From: Cherax quadricarinatus | Taxonomy: Eukaryota; Arthropoda; Malacostraca; Decapoda; Parastacidae | Direction: 5' to 3' | NCBI RefSeq assembly: GCF_038502225.1 | Contig: NC_091293.1 | Location: 16,613,052-16,677,051 of the forward strand | DNA length: 64,000 nucleotides | Shown here: positions 45,037 to 59,178 of the stretch, in pieces | Position numbering within the stretch: the first letter of the stretch is position 1 | How the letters are laid out: every line of letters starts with the position of its first letter | Made by a program: the position numbers and the translations under genes | Notes under the pieces: model-generated | Seen by the model: only the letters and a program-made list of their open reading frames with translations | Told to the model about the DNA's origin: nothing | The model's database searches: none

Positions 45037-45873
45037 TGTCATGTAGGGGGGTAATGATTAGGGGAATATGGGGGTAAGTGGAGGGAGTCAGTAGGCAGGG
45101 GACAGGCAGGCGAAGTGGTAGGAGAGATGATTAGCGGAGGTAGGTAGGTAGGTAATGTGAGGTCACTGGTGACTACATCTTCACCTCTCATTACTCTACA
45201 CTCCACTCCACACTGCTCACCCTCTCACTACTTTACACATAAACAAATGGAGAAAATAGGAATAGCAAATAACGGGGACAGTGAATATTACTATTCTACT
45301 CAAACACAGTTTATTATTAAGTCTTTGTACAATAATATATTTGGGAACAGGAGAACATTATTGTGGTTTAGACAAATGGGGTGGTACATATAAGCAGTGA
45401 GACAGGGAACACAATCAACTTGACGAAAATGAATATAACTTACAATATAGTACAGAGGACAGTTCACTACAGGAACTAAGCCACAGGTCCCAAGACCTAC
45501 ACAGCACGAGTACTGCTCCAAGCCAGTACTCTGCCCAATGTCTACAACAGTCTCCTCCAGAGACTTCAGCAGCCTTCTCCCGAGCCCTGCACCCCAGCAG
45601 CAGCTCCGCTCAAAGTCTCTGCTCAGGAGCTCTGCACCCTAGCAGCAGCTCCGCTCGAATCTCCTGATCATGCTCTTCCTCGGGCTTTTATGGTGGTCCA
45701 AGCACCCTCCACAACCACGTGTACGACCTGACGCCTAGGTCTGACTCCGTCAAGAACAAAAGACCTCAGACGTGGGCGTGGCTACAGACGTTTGCCAAGG
45801 CAAGGTGTGACCATATAATTGGTTAAATTAGGTCTCCCCAGAGACCTCACAAGCCCAGCTGGACTACATCACA
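45037..45873 (-). mobile_element. Solo LTR (837 bp) with 4-bp target duplication
   Basis: It interrupts the 34-bp minisatellite exactly inside a unit: AGGT occurs at 45033-45036 and 45874-45877, and deleting the LTR with one AGGT restores a perfect unit. It starts TGTCATGTAG and ends CTACATCACA, inverted ends matching at 9 of 10. On the minus strand a TATA-like CATAAAAG (45685-45693) precedes an AATAAA (45315-45310), as in an LTR in that orientation. There is no internal region, so it arose by recombination between two LTRs. A 4-bp duplication suggests a Gypsy-like source. Confidence 0.75.
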
Positions 45874-46242
45874 AGGTAAGATATCTTATGTGGGTCCTTG
45901 TAGTGTCAGGTAAGGTATCTTACGTGGGTCTCTGTAATGTCAGGTAAGATATCTTACGTGGGTCCCTCTGGTGTGAGGTAAGATATCTTACGTGGGTCCC
46001 TGTAGTGTCAGGTAAGATATCTTACGTGGGTCCCTGTGGCGTCAGGTAAGATATCTTACGTGGGTCCCTGTCGTGTCAGGTAAGATATCTTACGTGGGTT
46101 CCTGTAGTGTCAGGTAAAATATCTTACGTGGGTCCCTGTAGTATCAGGTAAGATATCTTACGTGGGTTCCTGTAGTGTCAGGTAAGATTTCTTACCTGGG
46201 TCCCTGTAGTGTCAGGTAAGATATCTTACGTGGGTCCCTGTA
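45874..46242. repeat. 34-bp palindromic minisatellite, right part
   Basis: About 10.8 further copies of the same unit, ending where an antisense LINE A begins. A few units carry changes in the palindrome (AAAATATC near 46117, GATTTC near 46187). Confidence 0.92.
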
Positions 46243-46245
46243 TAT

Positions 46246-47530
46246 CTGGAGTATACCTGGAGGCGGTTTTGGGGGTCAACGTCCCCGCGGTCCGGTCTGT
46301 GACCAGGCATCGTGGTGGATCATGTCTTGATAAACCAGGCTGTTACTGTTGGCTGCATGTAAACCGACGAAAGAAGCATAGCCCGGCAGGTCAGGTACTG
46401 ACTTTAGGTACCTGTCCAGTGTCTTCTTGAAGACAGCCAGGGGTCTATTGATAATCCCCCTTATGTATGCTGGGAAGCAGCTGAACAGTCTTGGGCCCCA
46501 GACACCTTATTGTGTTGTCTCTCAGTGTACTCGTGGTGCCCCTGCTTTTCATTTGGGGAATGTTGCATTTCCTGCCGAGTCTTTTGCTTTCATAGGGAGT
46601 GATTTTCGTGTGCAAATTGGGTACTAATCCCTCTAGGATTTTCCAAGTGTATATTGTCATGTATCTTTCTCTCCTGCACTCCAGAGAATACAGATCATGG
46701 GCCTTCAACCGTTCCCAGTAATTTAGGTTCCTTATCATACTTATGTGTGCCATGAAAGTTATTTGTACACTCTCCAGGTCAGCAATTTCCCCTGCCTTGA
46801 AGGGGGCAGTTAGTGTACAGCAGTACTCTAGCCTAGAAAAAACAAGTGATTTGAAGAGAATCATCATGGGCTTTGCATCCCTAGGTTTGAAGGTTCTCAT
46901 TATCCATCCCATCATTTTCCTAGCGGATGAGGTAGATACACTGTTGTGGTCTTTGAAGGCGAGATTCTCTTGACATTATCACTCCCAGGTCCTTCACATT
47001 ACTTTTCCGCTCTATTGTATGGTTAAAATTTGTGGTATACCCTGACACATTTTTAATTTCTTCAAGTTTTCCATATCTGAGTAGTTGAAATTTCTCCTCG
47101 TTGAACTTCATATTGTTTTGAGTGGCCCATTTGAAGATTTGGTTTATATCTGCTTGGAGTCTTGCAGTGTCTTCAATGGAAGTCACTGTCATGACAGTCC
47201 GGGAGCTATGGCTTACATCTCTGTCTATGTCAGTTATGAAGATGAGGAATAGAATGGGAGCGAGTACTGTGCGTTGTGGAACGGAGCTTTTCACTGTAGC
47301 TGCCTCAGATTTTACTCTTTTTACTATTACTCTTTGTGTTCTATTTGTCAGGAAGTTATAGATCCATCTACAACTGGTCACACTTGTCAGGAAGTATAGA
47401 TCCATCTACAACTGGTCACACTTGTCAGGAAGTATAGATCCATCTACAACTGGTCACACTTGTCAGGAAGTATAGATCCATCTACAACTGGTCACACTTG
47501 TCGAAAGCTTTTGCAAAGTCTGTGTATACT
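46246..47530 (-). mobile_element. LINE family A, antisense copy
   Basis: From the 3' end at 46246 it runs back into the RT. The minus-strand frames include IMRTFKPRDAKPMMILFK (46445-46915), the VKSSVPQRTVLAPILFLIF palm region and a [12 protein letters not shown] motif at about 47500-47540. It is inverted relative to the copy at 42385-44605, with the minisatellite between. A 38-bp piece is tandemly repeated near its 5' end. Confidence 0.85.
47350..47502. repeat. 38-bp tandem quadruplication inside LINE A
   Basis: Four near-identical copies of AGGAAGTATAGATCC... with ...GGTCACACTTGTC follow one another; the first is 39 bp. LINE A copies elsewhere have this segment once. Confidence 0.9.
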
Positions 47531-47549
47531 ACATCTGTATTCTGTGAAG

Positions 47550-48344
<795 letters not shown>

Positions 48345-51300
48345 CTACCTTCTTGTTCTAGTGGTACTACATCCTACCTTCTTGTTCTAGTGGTACTACA
48401 TAATACCTTCTTGTTCTAGTGGTACTACATCCTACCTTCTTGTTCTAGTGGTACTACATCCTACCTTCTTGTTCTAGTGGTACTACATCCTACCTTCTTG
48501 TTCTAGTGGTACTACATCCTACCTTCTTGTTCTAGTGGTACTACATCCTACCTTCTTGTTCTAGTGGTACTACATCCTACCTTCTTGTTCTAGTGGTACT
48601 ACATCCTACCTTCTTGTTCTAGTGGTACTACATAATACCTTCTTGTTCTAGTGGTACTACATCCTACCTTCTTGTTCTAGTGGTACTACATCCTACCTTC
48701 TTGTTCTAGTGGTACTACATCCTACCTTCTTGTTCTAGTGGTACTACATCCTACCTTCTTGTTCTAGTGGTACTACATCCTACCTTCTTGTTCTAGTGGT
48801 ACTACATCCTACCTTCTTGTTCTAGTGGTACTACATCCTACCTTCTTGTTCTAGTGGTACTACATCCTACCTTCTTGTTCTAGTGGTACTACATCCTACC
48901 TTCTTGTTCTAGTGGTACTACATCCTACCTTCTTGTTCAAGTGGTACTACATCCTACCTTCTTGTTCTAGTGGTACTACATCCTACCTTCTTGTTCTAGT
49001 GGTACTACATAATACCTTCTTGTTCTAGTGGTACTACATCCTACCTTCTTGTTCTAGTGGTACTACATCCTACCTTCTTGTTCTAGTGGTACTACATCCT
49101 ACCTTCTTGTTCTAGTGGTACTACATCCTACCTTCTTGTTCTAGTGGTACTACATCCTACCTTCTTGTTCTAGTGGTACTACATCCTACCTTCTTGTTCT
49201 AGTGGTACTACATCCTACCTTCTTGTTCTAGTGGTACTACATCCTACCTTCTTGTTCTAGTGGTACTACATAATACCTTCTTGTTCTAGTGGTACTACAT
49301 CCTACCTTCTTGTTCTAGTGGTACTACATCCTACCTTCTTGTTCTAGTGGTACTACATCCTACCTTCTTGTTCTAGTGGTACTACATCCTACCTTCTTGT
49401 TCTAGTGGTACTACATCCTACCTTCTTGTTCTAGTGGTACTACATCCTACCTTCTTGTTCTAGTGGTACTACATCCTACCTTCTTGTTCTAGTGGTACTA
49501 CATCCTACCTTCTTGTTCTAGTGGTACTACATCCTACCTTCTTGTTCTAGTGGTACTACATCCTACCTTCTTGTTCAAGTGGTACTACATCCTACCTTCT
49601 TGTTCTAGTGGTACTACATCGTACCTTCTTGTTCTAGTGGTACTACATCCTACCTTCTTGTTCTAGTGGTACTACATCCTACATTCTTGTTCTAGTGGTA
49701 CTACATCCTACCTTCTTGTTCTAGTGGTACTACATCCTACCTTCTTGTTCTAGTGGTACTACATCCTACCTTCTTGTTCTAGTGGTACTACATCCTACCT
49801 TCTTGTTCTAGTGGTGCTACATCCTACCTTCTTGTTCAAGTGGTACTACATCCTACCTTCTTGTTCTAGTGGTACTACATCCTACCTTCTTGTTCTAGTG
49901 GTACTACATCCTACCTTCTTGTTCAAGTGGTACTACATCCTACCTTCTTGTTCTAGTGGTACTACATCCTACCTTCTTGTTCTAGTGGTACTACATCCTA
50001 CCTTCTTGTTCTAGTGGTACTACATCCTACCTTCTTGTTCTAGTGGTACTACATCCTACCTTCTTGTTCTAGTGGTACTACATCCTACCTTCTTGTTCTA
50101 GTGGTACTACATCCTACCTTCTTGTTCTAGTGGTACTACATCCTACCTTCTTGTTCTAGTGGTACTACATCCTACCTTCTTGTTCTAGTGGTACTACATC
50201 CTACCTTCTTGTTCTAGTGGTACTACATCCTACCTTCTTGTTCTAGTGGTACTACATCCTACCTTCTTGTTCTAGTGGTACTACATCCTACCTTCTTGTT
50301 CTAGTGGTACTACATCCTACCTTCTTGTTCTAGTGGTACTACATCCTACCTTCTTGTTCAAGTGGTACTACATCCTACCTTCTTGTTCTAGTGGTACTAC
50401 ATCCTACCTTCTTGTTCAAGTGGTACTACATCCTACCTTCTTGTTCTAGTGGTACTACATCCTACCTTCTTGTTCTAGTGGTACTACATCCTACCTTCTT
50501 GTTCTAGTGGTACTACATCCTACCTTCTTGTTCTAGTGGTACTACATCCTACCTTCTTGTTCTAGTGGTACTACATCCTACCTTCTTGTTCAAGTGGTAC
50601 TACATCCTACCTTCTTGTTCTAGTGGTACTACATCCTACCTTCTTGTTCAAGTGGTACTACATCCTACCTTCTTGTTCTAGTGGTACTACATCCTACCTT
50701 CTTGTTCAAGTGGTACTACATCCTACCTTCTTGTTCTAGTGGTACTACATCCTACCTTCTTGTTCTAGTGGTACTACATCCTACCTTCTTGTTCTAGTGG
50801 TACTACATCCTACCTTCTTGTTCAAGTGGTACTACATCCTACCTTCTTGTTCTAGTGGTACTACATCCTACCTTCTTGTTCTAGTGGTACTACATCCTAC
50901 CTTCTTGTTCAAGTGGTACTACATCCTACCTTCTTGTTCTAGTGGTACTACATCCAACCTTCTTGTTCTAGTGGTACTACATCCTACCTTCTTGTTCTAG
51001 TGGTACTACATCCTACCTTCTTGTTCAAGTAGTACTACATCCTACCTTCTTGTTCTAGTGGTACTACATCCTACCTTCTTGTTCAAGTGGTACTACATCC
51101 TACCTTCTTGTTCTAGTGGTACATCCTACCTTCTTGTTCAAGTGGTACTACATCCTACCTTCTTGTTCAAGTGGTACTACATCCTACCTTCTTGTTCTAG
51201 TGGTACTACATCCTACCTTCTTGTTCAAGTGGTACTACATCCTACCTTCTTGTTCTAGTGGTACTACATCCTACCTTCTTGTTCTAGTGGTACTACATCC

Positions 51301-52500
51301 TACCTTCTTGTTCTAGTGGTACTACATCCTACCTTCTTGTTCTAGTGGTACTACATCCTACCTTCTTGTTCTAGTGGTACTACATCCTACCTTCTTGTTC
51401 TAGTGGTACTACATCCTACCTTCTTGTTCTAGTGGTACTACATCCTACCTTCTTGTTCTAGTGGTACTACATCCTACCTTCTTGTTCTAGTGGTACTACA
51501 TCCTTCCTTCTTGTTCAAGTGGTACTACATCCTACCTTCTTGTTCAAGTGGTACTACATCCTACCTTCTTGTTCTAGTGGTACTATATCCTACCTTCTTG
51601 TTCTAGTGGTACTACATCCTACCTTCTTGTTCTAGTGGTACTACATCCTACCTTCTTGTTCTAGTGGTACTACATCCTACCTTCTTGTTCTAGTGGTACT
51701 ACATCCTACCTTCTTGTTCTAGTGGTACTACATCCTACCTTCTTGTTCTAGTGGTACTACATCCTACCTTCTTGTTCAAGTGGTACTACATCCTACCTTC
51801 TTGTTCAAGTGGTACTACATCCTACCTACTTGTTCTAGTGGTACTACATCCTACCTTCTTGTTCTAGTGGTACTACATCCTACCTTCTTGTTCTAGTGGT
51901 ACTACATCCTACCTTCTTGTTCTAGTGGTACTACATCCTACCTTCTTGTTCTAGTGGTACTACATCCTACCTTCTTGTTCTAGTGGTACTACATCCTACC
52001 TTCTTGTTCTAGTGGTACTACATCCTACCTTCTTGTTCTAGTGGTACTACATCCTACCTTCTTGTTCTAGTGGTACTACATCCTACCTTCTTGTTCTAGT
52101 GGTACTACATCCTACCTTCTTGTTCAAGTGGTACTACATCCTACCTTCTTGTTCAAGTGGTACTACATCCTACCTTCTTGTTCAAGTGGTACTACATCCT
52201 ACCTTCTTGTTCTAGTGGTACTACATCCTACCTTCTTGTTCAAGTGGTACTACATCCTACCTTCTTGTTCTAGTGGTACTACATCCTACCTTCTTGTTCT
52301 AGTGGTACTACATCCTACCTTCTTGTTCTAGTGGTACTACATCCTACCTTCTTGTTCTAGTGGTACTACATCCTACCTTCTTGTTCTAGTGGTACTACAT
52401 CCTACCTTCTTGTTCAAGTGGTACTACATCCTACCTTCTTGTTCAAGTGGTACTACATCCTACCTTCTTGTTCAAGTGGTACTAGATCCTACTTCTTGTT

Positions 52501-53138
52501 CAAGTGGTACTACATCCTACCTTCTTGTTCTAGTGGTACTACATCCTACCTTCTTGTTCAAGTGGTACTACATCCTACCTTCTTGTTCTAGTGGTACTAC
52601 ATCCTACCTTCTTGTTCTAGTGGTACTACATCCTACCTTCTTGTTCAAGTGGTACTACATCCTACCTTCTTGTTCTAGTGGTACTACATCCTACCTTCTT
52701 GTTCAAGTGGTACTACATCCTACCTTCTTGTTCTAGTGGTACTACATCCTACCTTCTTGTTCTAGTGGTACTACATCCTACCTTCTTGTTCTAGTGGTAC
52801 TACATCCTACCTTCTTGTTCAAGTGGTACTACATCCTACCTTCTTGTTCAAGTGGTACTACATCCTACCTTCTTGTTCAAGTGGTACTACATCCTACCTT
52901 CTTGTTCAAGTGGTACTACATCCTATCTTCTTGTTCAAGTGGTACTACATACTACCTTCTTGTTCAAGTGGTACTACATCCTACGTTCTTGTTCTAGTGG
53001 TACTACATCCAACCTTCTTGTTCTAGTGGTACTACATCCTACCTTCTTGTTCAAGTGGTACTACATCCTACCTTCTTGTTCTAGTGGTACTACATCCTAC
53101 CTTCTTGTTCTAGTGGTACTACATCCTACCTTCTTGTT
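52501..53138. repeat. 22-unit variant block, first copy
   Basis: Coding each unit by its T/A dimorphism gives A T A T T A T A T T T, six A, T T A T T. The same order occurs at 58541, about 6.04 kb away. Confidence 0.75.
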
Positions 53139-56100
53139 CTAGTGGTACTACATCCTACCTTCTTGTTCTAGTGGTACTACATCCTACCTTCTTGTTCAAG
53201 TGGTACTACATCCTACCTTCTTGTTCTAGTGGTACTACATCCTACCTTCTTGTTCAAGTGGTACTACATCCTACCTTCTTGTTCTAGTGGTACTACATCC
53301 TACCTTCTTGTTCTAGTGGTACTACATCCTACCTTCTTGTTCTAGTGGTACTACATCCTACCTTCTTGTTCTAGTGGTACTACATCCTACCTTCTTGTTC
53401 AAGTGGTACTACATCCTACCTTCTTGTTCTAGTGGTACTACATCCTACCTTCTTGTTCAAGTGGTACTACATCCTACCTTCTTGTTCTAGTGGTACTACA
53501 TCCTACCTTCTTGTTCAAGTGGTACTACATCCTACCTTCTTGTTCTAGTGGTACTACATCCTACCTTCTTGTTCTAGTGGTACTACATCCTACCTTCTTG
53601 TTCAAGTGGTACTACATCCTACCTTCTTGTTCTAGTGGTACTACATCCATACCTTCTTGTTCTAGTGGTACTACATCCTACCTTCTTGTTCTAGTGGTAC
53701 TACATCCTACCTTCTTGTTCTAGTGGTACTACATCCTACCTTCTTGTTCTAGTGGTACTACATCCTACCTTCTTGTTCTAGTGGTACTACATCCTACCTT
53801 CTTGTTCTAGTGGTACTACATCCTACCTTCTTGTTCTAGTGGTACTACATCCTACCTTCTTGTTCTAGTGGTACTACATCCTACCTTCTTGTTCTAGTGG
53901 TACTACATCCTACCTTCTTGTTCTAGTGGTACTACATCCTACCTTCTTGTTCTAGTGGTACTACATCCTACCTTCTTGTTCTAGTGGTACTACATCCTAC
54001 CTTCTTGTTCTAGTGGTACTACATCCTACCTTCTTGTTCTAGTGGTACTACATCCTACCTTCTTGTTCTAGTGGTACTACATCCTACCTTCTTGTTCTAG
54101 TGGTACTACATCCTACCTTCTTGTTCTAGTGGTACTACATCCTACCTTCTTGTTCTAGTGGTACTACATCCTACCTTCTTGTTCTAGTGGTACTACATCC
54201 TACCTTCTTGTTCTAGTGGTACTACATCCTACCTTCTTGTTCTAGTGGTACTACATCCTACCTTCTTGTTCTAGTGGTACTACATCCTACCTTCTTGTTC
54301 AAGTGGTACTACATCCTACCTTCTTGTTCTAGTGGTACTACATCCTACCTTCTTGTTCTAGTGGTACTACATCCTACCTTCTTGTTCTAGTGGTACTACA
54401 TCCTACCTTCTTGTTCAAGTGGTACTACATCCTACCTTCTTGTTCAAGTGGTACTACATCCTACCTTCTTGTTCTAGTGGTACTACATCCTACCTTCTTG
54501 TTCTAGTGGTACTACATCCTACCTTCTTGTTCTAGTGGTACTACATCCTACCTTCTTGTTCTAGTGGTACTACATCCTACCTTCTTGTTCTAGTGGTACT
54601 ACATCCTACCTTCTTGTTCTAGTGGTACTACATCCTACCTTCTTGTTCTAGTGGTACTACATCCTACCTTCTTGTTCAAGTGGTACTACATCCTACCTTC
54701 TTGTTCAAGTGGTACTACATCCTACCTTCTTGTTCAAGTGGTACTACATCCTACCTTCTTGTTCTAGTGGTACTACATCCTACCTTCTTGTTCAAGTGGT
54801 ACTACATCCTACCTTCTTGTTCTAGTGGTACTACATCCTACCTTCTTGTTCAAGTGGTACTACATCCTACCTTCTTGTTCAAGTGGTACTACATCCTACC
54901 TTCTTGTTCTAGTGGTACTACATCCTACCTTCTTGTTCAAGTGGTACTACATCCTACCTTCTTGTTCAAGTGGTACTACATCCTACCTTCTTGTTCAAGT
55001 AGTTCAAGTGGTACTACATCCTACCTTCTTGTTCAAGTGGTACTACATCCTACCTTCTTGTTCAAGTGGTACTACATCCTACCTTCTTGTTCAAGTGGTA
55101 CTACATCCTACCTTCTTGTTCTAGTGGTACTACATCCTACCTTCTTGTTCTAGTGGTACTACATCCTACCTTCTTGTTCAAGTGGTACTACATCCTACCT
55201 TCTTGTTCTAGTGGTACTACATCCTACCTTCTTGTTCTAGTGGTACTACATCCTACCTTCTTGTTCTAGTGGTACTACATCCTACCTTCTTGTTCTAGTG
55301 GTACTACATCCTACCTTCTTGTTCTAGTGGTACTACATCCTACCTTCTTGTTCAAGTGGTACTACATCCTACCTTCTTGTTCAAGTGGTACTACATCCTA
55401 CCTTCTTGTTCTAGTGGTACTACATCCTACCTTCTTGTTCTAGTGGTACTACATCCTACCTTCTTGTTCAAGTGGTACTACATCCTACCTTCTTGTTCTA
55501 GTGGTACTACATCCTACCTTCTTGTTCTAGTGGTACTACATCCTACCTTCTTGTTCTAGTGGTACTACATCCTACCTTCTTGTTCTAGTGGTACTACATC
55601 CTACCTTCTTGTTCTAGTGGTACTACATCCTACCTTCTTGTTCTAGTGGTACTACATCCTACCTTCTTGTTCTAGTGGTACTACATCCTACCTTCTTGTT
55701 CTAGTGGTACTACATCCTACCTTCTTGTTCTAGTGGTACTACATCCTACCTTCTTGTTCTAGTGGTACTACATCCTACCTTCTTGTTCTAGTGGTACTAC
55801 ATCCTACCTTCTTGTTCTAGTGGTACTACATCCTACCTTCTTGTTCTAGTGGTACTACATCCTACCTTCTTGTTCTAGTGGTACTACATCCTACCTTCTT
55901 GTTCTAGTGGTACTACATCCTACCTTCTTGTTCTAGTGGTACTACATCCTACCTTCTTGTTCTAGTGGTACTACATCCTACCTTCTTGTTCTAGTGGTAC
56001 TACATCCTACCTTCTTGTTCTAGTGGTACTACATCCTACCTTCTTGTTCTAGTGGTACTACATCCTACCTTCTTGTTCTAGTGGTACTACATCCTACCTT

Positions 56101-58540
56101 CTTGTTCTAGTGGTACTACATCCTACCTTCTTGTTCTAGTGGTACTACATCCTACCTTCTTGTTCAAGTGGTACTACATCCTACCTTCTTGTTCTAGTGG
56201 TACTACATCCTACCTTCTTGTTCAAGTGGTACTACATCCTACCTTCTTGTTCAAGTGGTACTACATCCTACCTTCTTGTTCTAGTGGTACTACATCCTAC
56301 CTTCTTGTTCTAGTTGTACTACATCCCACCTTCTTGTGTGGTACTACATCCTACCTTCTTGTTCTAGTGGTACTACATCCTACCTTCTTGTTCAAGTGGT
56401 ACTACATCCTACCTTCTTGTTCTAGTGGTACTACATCCTACCTTCTTGTTCTAGTGGTACTACATCCTACCTTCTTGTTCTAGTGGTACTACATCCTACC
56501 TTCTTGTTCTAGTGGTACTACATCCTACCTTCTTGTTCTAGTGGTACTACATCCTACCTTCTTGTTCTAGTGGTACTACATCCTACCTTCTTGTTCTAGT
56601 GGTACTACATCCTACCTTCTTGTTCAAGTGGTACTACATCCTACCTTCTTGTTCTAGTGGTACTACATCCTACCTTCTTGTTCTAGTGGTACTACATCCT
56701 ACCTTCTTGTTCTAGTGGTACTACATCCTACCTTCTTGTTCAAGTGGTACTACATCCTACCTTCTTGTTCTAGTGGTACTACATCCTACCTTCTTGTTCA
56801 AGTGGTACTACATCCTACCTTCTTGTTCAAGTGGTACTACATCCTACCTTCTTGTTCAAGTGGTACTACATCCTACCTTCTTGTTCAAGTGGTACTACAT
56901 CCTACCTTCTTGTTCTAGTGGTACTACATCCTACCTTCTTGTTCAAGTGGTACTACATCCTACCTTCTTGTTCTAGTGGTACTACATCCTACCTTCTTGT
57001 TCTAGTGGTACTACATCCTACCTTCTTGTTCTAGTGGTACTACATCCTACCTTCTTGTTCTAGTGGTACTACATCCTACCTTCTTGTTCTAGTGGTACTA
57101 CATCCTACCTTCTTGTTCAAGTGGTACTACATCCTACCTTCTTGTTCTAGTGGTACTACATCCTACCTTCTTGTTCAAGTGGTACTACATCCTACCTTCT
57201 TGTTCAAGTGGTACTACATCCTACCTTCTTGTTCAAGTGGTACTACATCCTACCTTCTTGTTCTAGTGGTACTACATCCTACCTTCTTGTTCTAGTGGTA
57301 CTACATCCTACCTTCTTGTTCTAGTGGTACTACATCCTACCTTCTTGTTCTAGTGGTACTACATCCTACCTTCTTGTTCTAGTGGTACTACATCCTACCT
57401 TCTTGTTCTAGTGGTACTACATCCTACCTTCTTGTTCTAGTGGTACTACATCCTACCTTCTTGTTCAAGTGGTACTACATCCTACCTTCTTGTTCTAGTG
57501 GTACTACATCCTACCTTCTTGTTCAAGTGGTACTACATCCTACCTTCTTGTTCTAGTGGTACTACATCCTACCTTCTTGTTCTAGTGGTACTACATCCTA
57601 CCTTCTTGTTCTAGTGGTACTACATCCTACCTTCTTGTTCTAGTGGTACTACATCCTACCTTCTTGTTCTAGTGGTACTACATCCTACCTTCTTGTTCTA
57701 GTGGTACTACATCCTACCTTCTTGTTCTAGTGGTACTACATCCTACCTTCTTGTTCTAGTGGTACTACATCCTACCTTCTTGTTCTAGTGGTACTACATC
57801 CTACCTTCTTGTTCTAGTGGTACTACATCCTACCTTCTTGTTCTAGTGGTACTACATCCTACCTTCTTGTTCTAGTGGTACTACATCCTACCTTCTTGTT
57901 CTAGTGGTACTACATCCTACCTTCTTGTTCTAGTGGTACTACATCCTACCTTCTTGTTCTAGTGGTACTACATCCTACCTTCTTGTTCTAGTGGTACTAC
58001 ATCCTACCTTCTTGTTCTAGTGGTACTACATCCTACCTTCTTGTTCTAGTGGTACTACATCCTACCTTCTTGTTCTAGTGGTACTACATCCTACCTTCTT
58101 GTTCTAGTGGTACTACATCCTACCTTCTTGTTCTAGTGGTACTACATCCTACCTTCTTGTTCTAGTGGTACTACATCCTACCTTCTTGTTCTAGTGGTAC
58201 TACATCCTACCTTCTTGTTCTAGTGGTACTACATCCTACCTTCTTGTTCAAGTGGTACTACATCCTACCTTCTTGTTCTAGTGGTACTACATCCTACCTT
58301 CTTGTTCTAGTGGTACTACATCCTACCTTCTTGTTCAAGTGGTACTACATCCTACCTTCTTGTTCTAGTGGTACTACATCCTACCTTCTTGTTCAAGTGG
58401 TACTACATCCTACCTTCTTGTTCAAGTGGTACTACATCCTACCTTCTTGTTCAAGTGGTACTCCATCCTACCTTCTTGTTCAACTCCTACCTTCTTGTTC
58501 TATCCTACCTTCTTGTGGTACTACATCCTACCTTCTTGTT

Positions 58541-59178
58541 CAAGTGGTACTACATCCTACCTTCTTGTTCTAGTGGTACTACATCCTACCTTCTTGTTCA
58601 AGTGGTACTACATCCTACCTTCTTGTTCTAGTGGTACTACATCCTACCTTCTTGTTCTAGTGGTACTACATCCTACCTTCTTGTTCAAGTGGTACTACAT
58701 CCTACCTTCTTGTTCTAGTGGTACTACATCCTACCTTCTTGTTCAAGTGGTACTACATCCTACCTTCTTGTTCTAGTGGTACTACATCCTACCTTCTTGT
58801 TCTAGTGGTACTACATCCTACCTACTTGTTCTAGTGGTACTACATCCTACCTTCTTGTTCAAGTGGTACTACATCCTACCTTCTTGTTCAAGTGGTACTA
58901 CATCCTACCTTCTTGTTCAAGTGGTACTACATCCTACCTTCTTGTTCAAGTGGTACTACATCCTACCTTCTTGTTCAAGTGGTACTACATCCTACCTTCT
59001 TGTTCAAGTGGTACTACATCCTACCTTCTTGTTCTAGTGGTACTACATCCTACCTTCTTGTTCTAGTGGTACTACATCCTACCTTCTTGTTCAAGTGGTA
59101 CTACATCCTACCTTCTTGTTCTAGTGGTACTACATCCTACCTTCTTGTTCTAGTGGTACTACATCCTACCTTCTTGTT
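58541..59178. repeat. 22-unit variant block, second copy
   Basis: The same 22-symbol order as at 52501-53138, preceded in both cases by damaged units (a deletion at about 52485, irregular units at 58485-58520). The flanking unit order diverges after the block. Confidence 0.75.
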
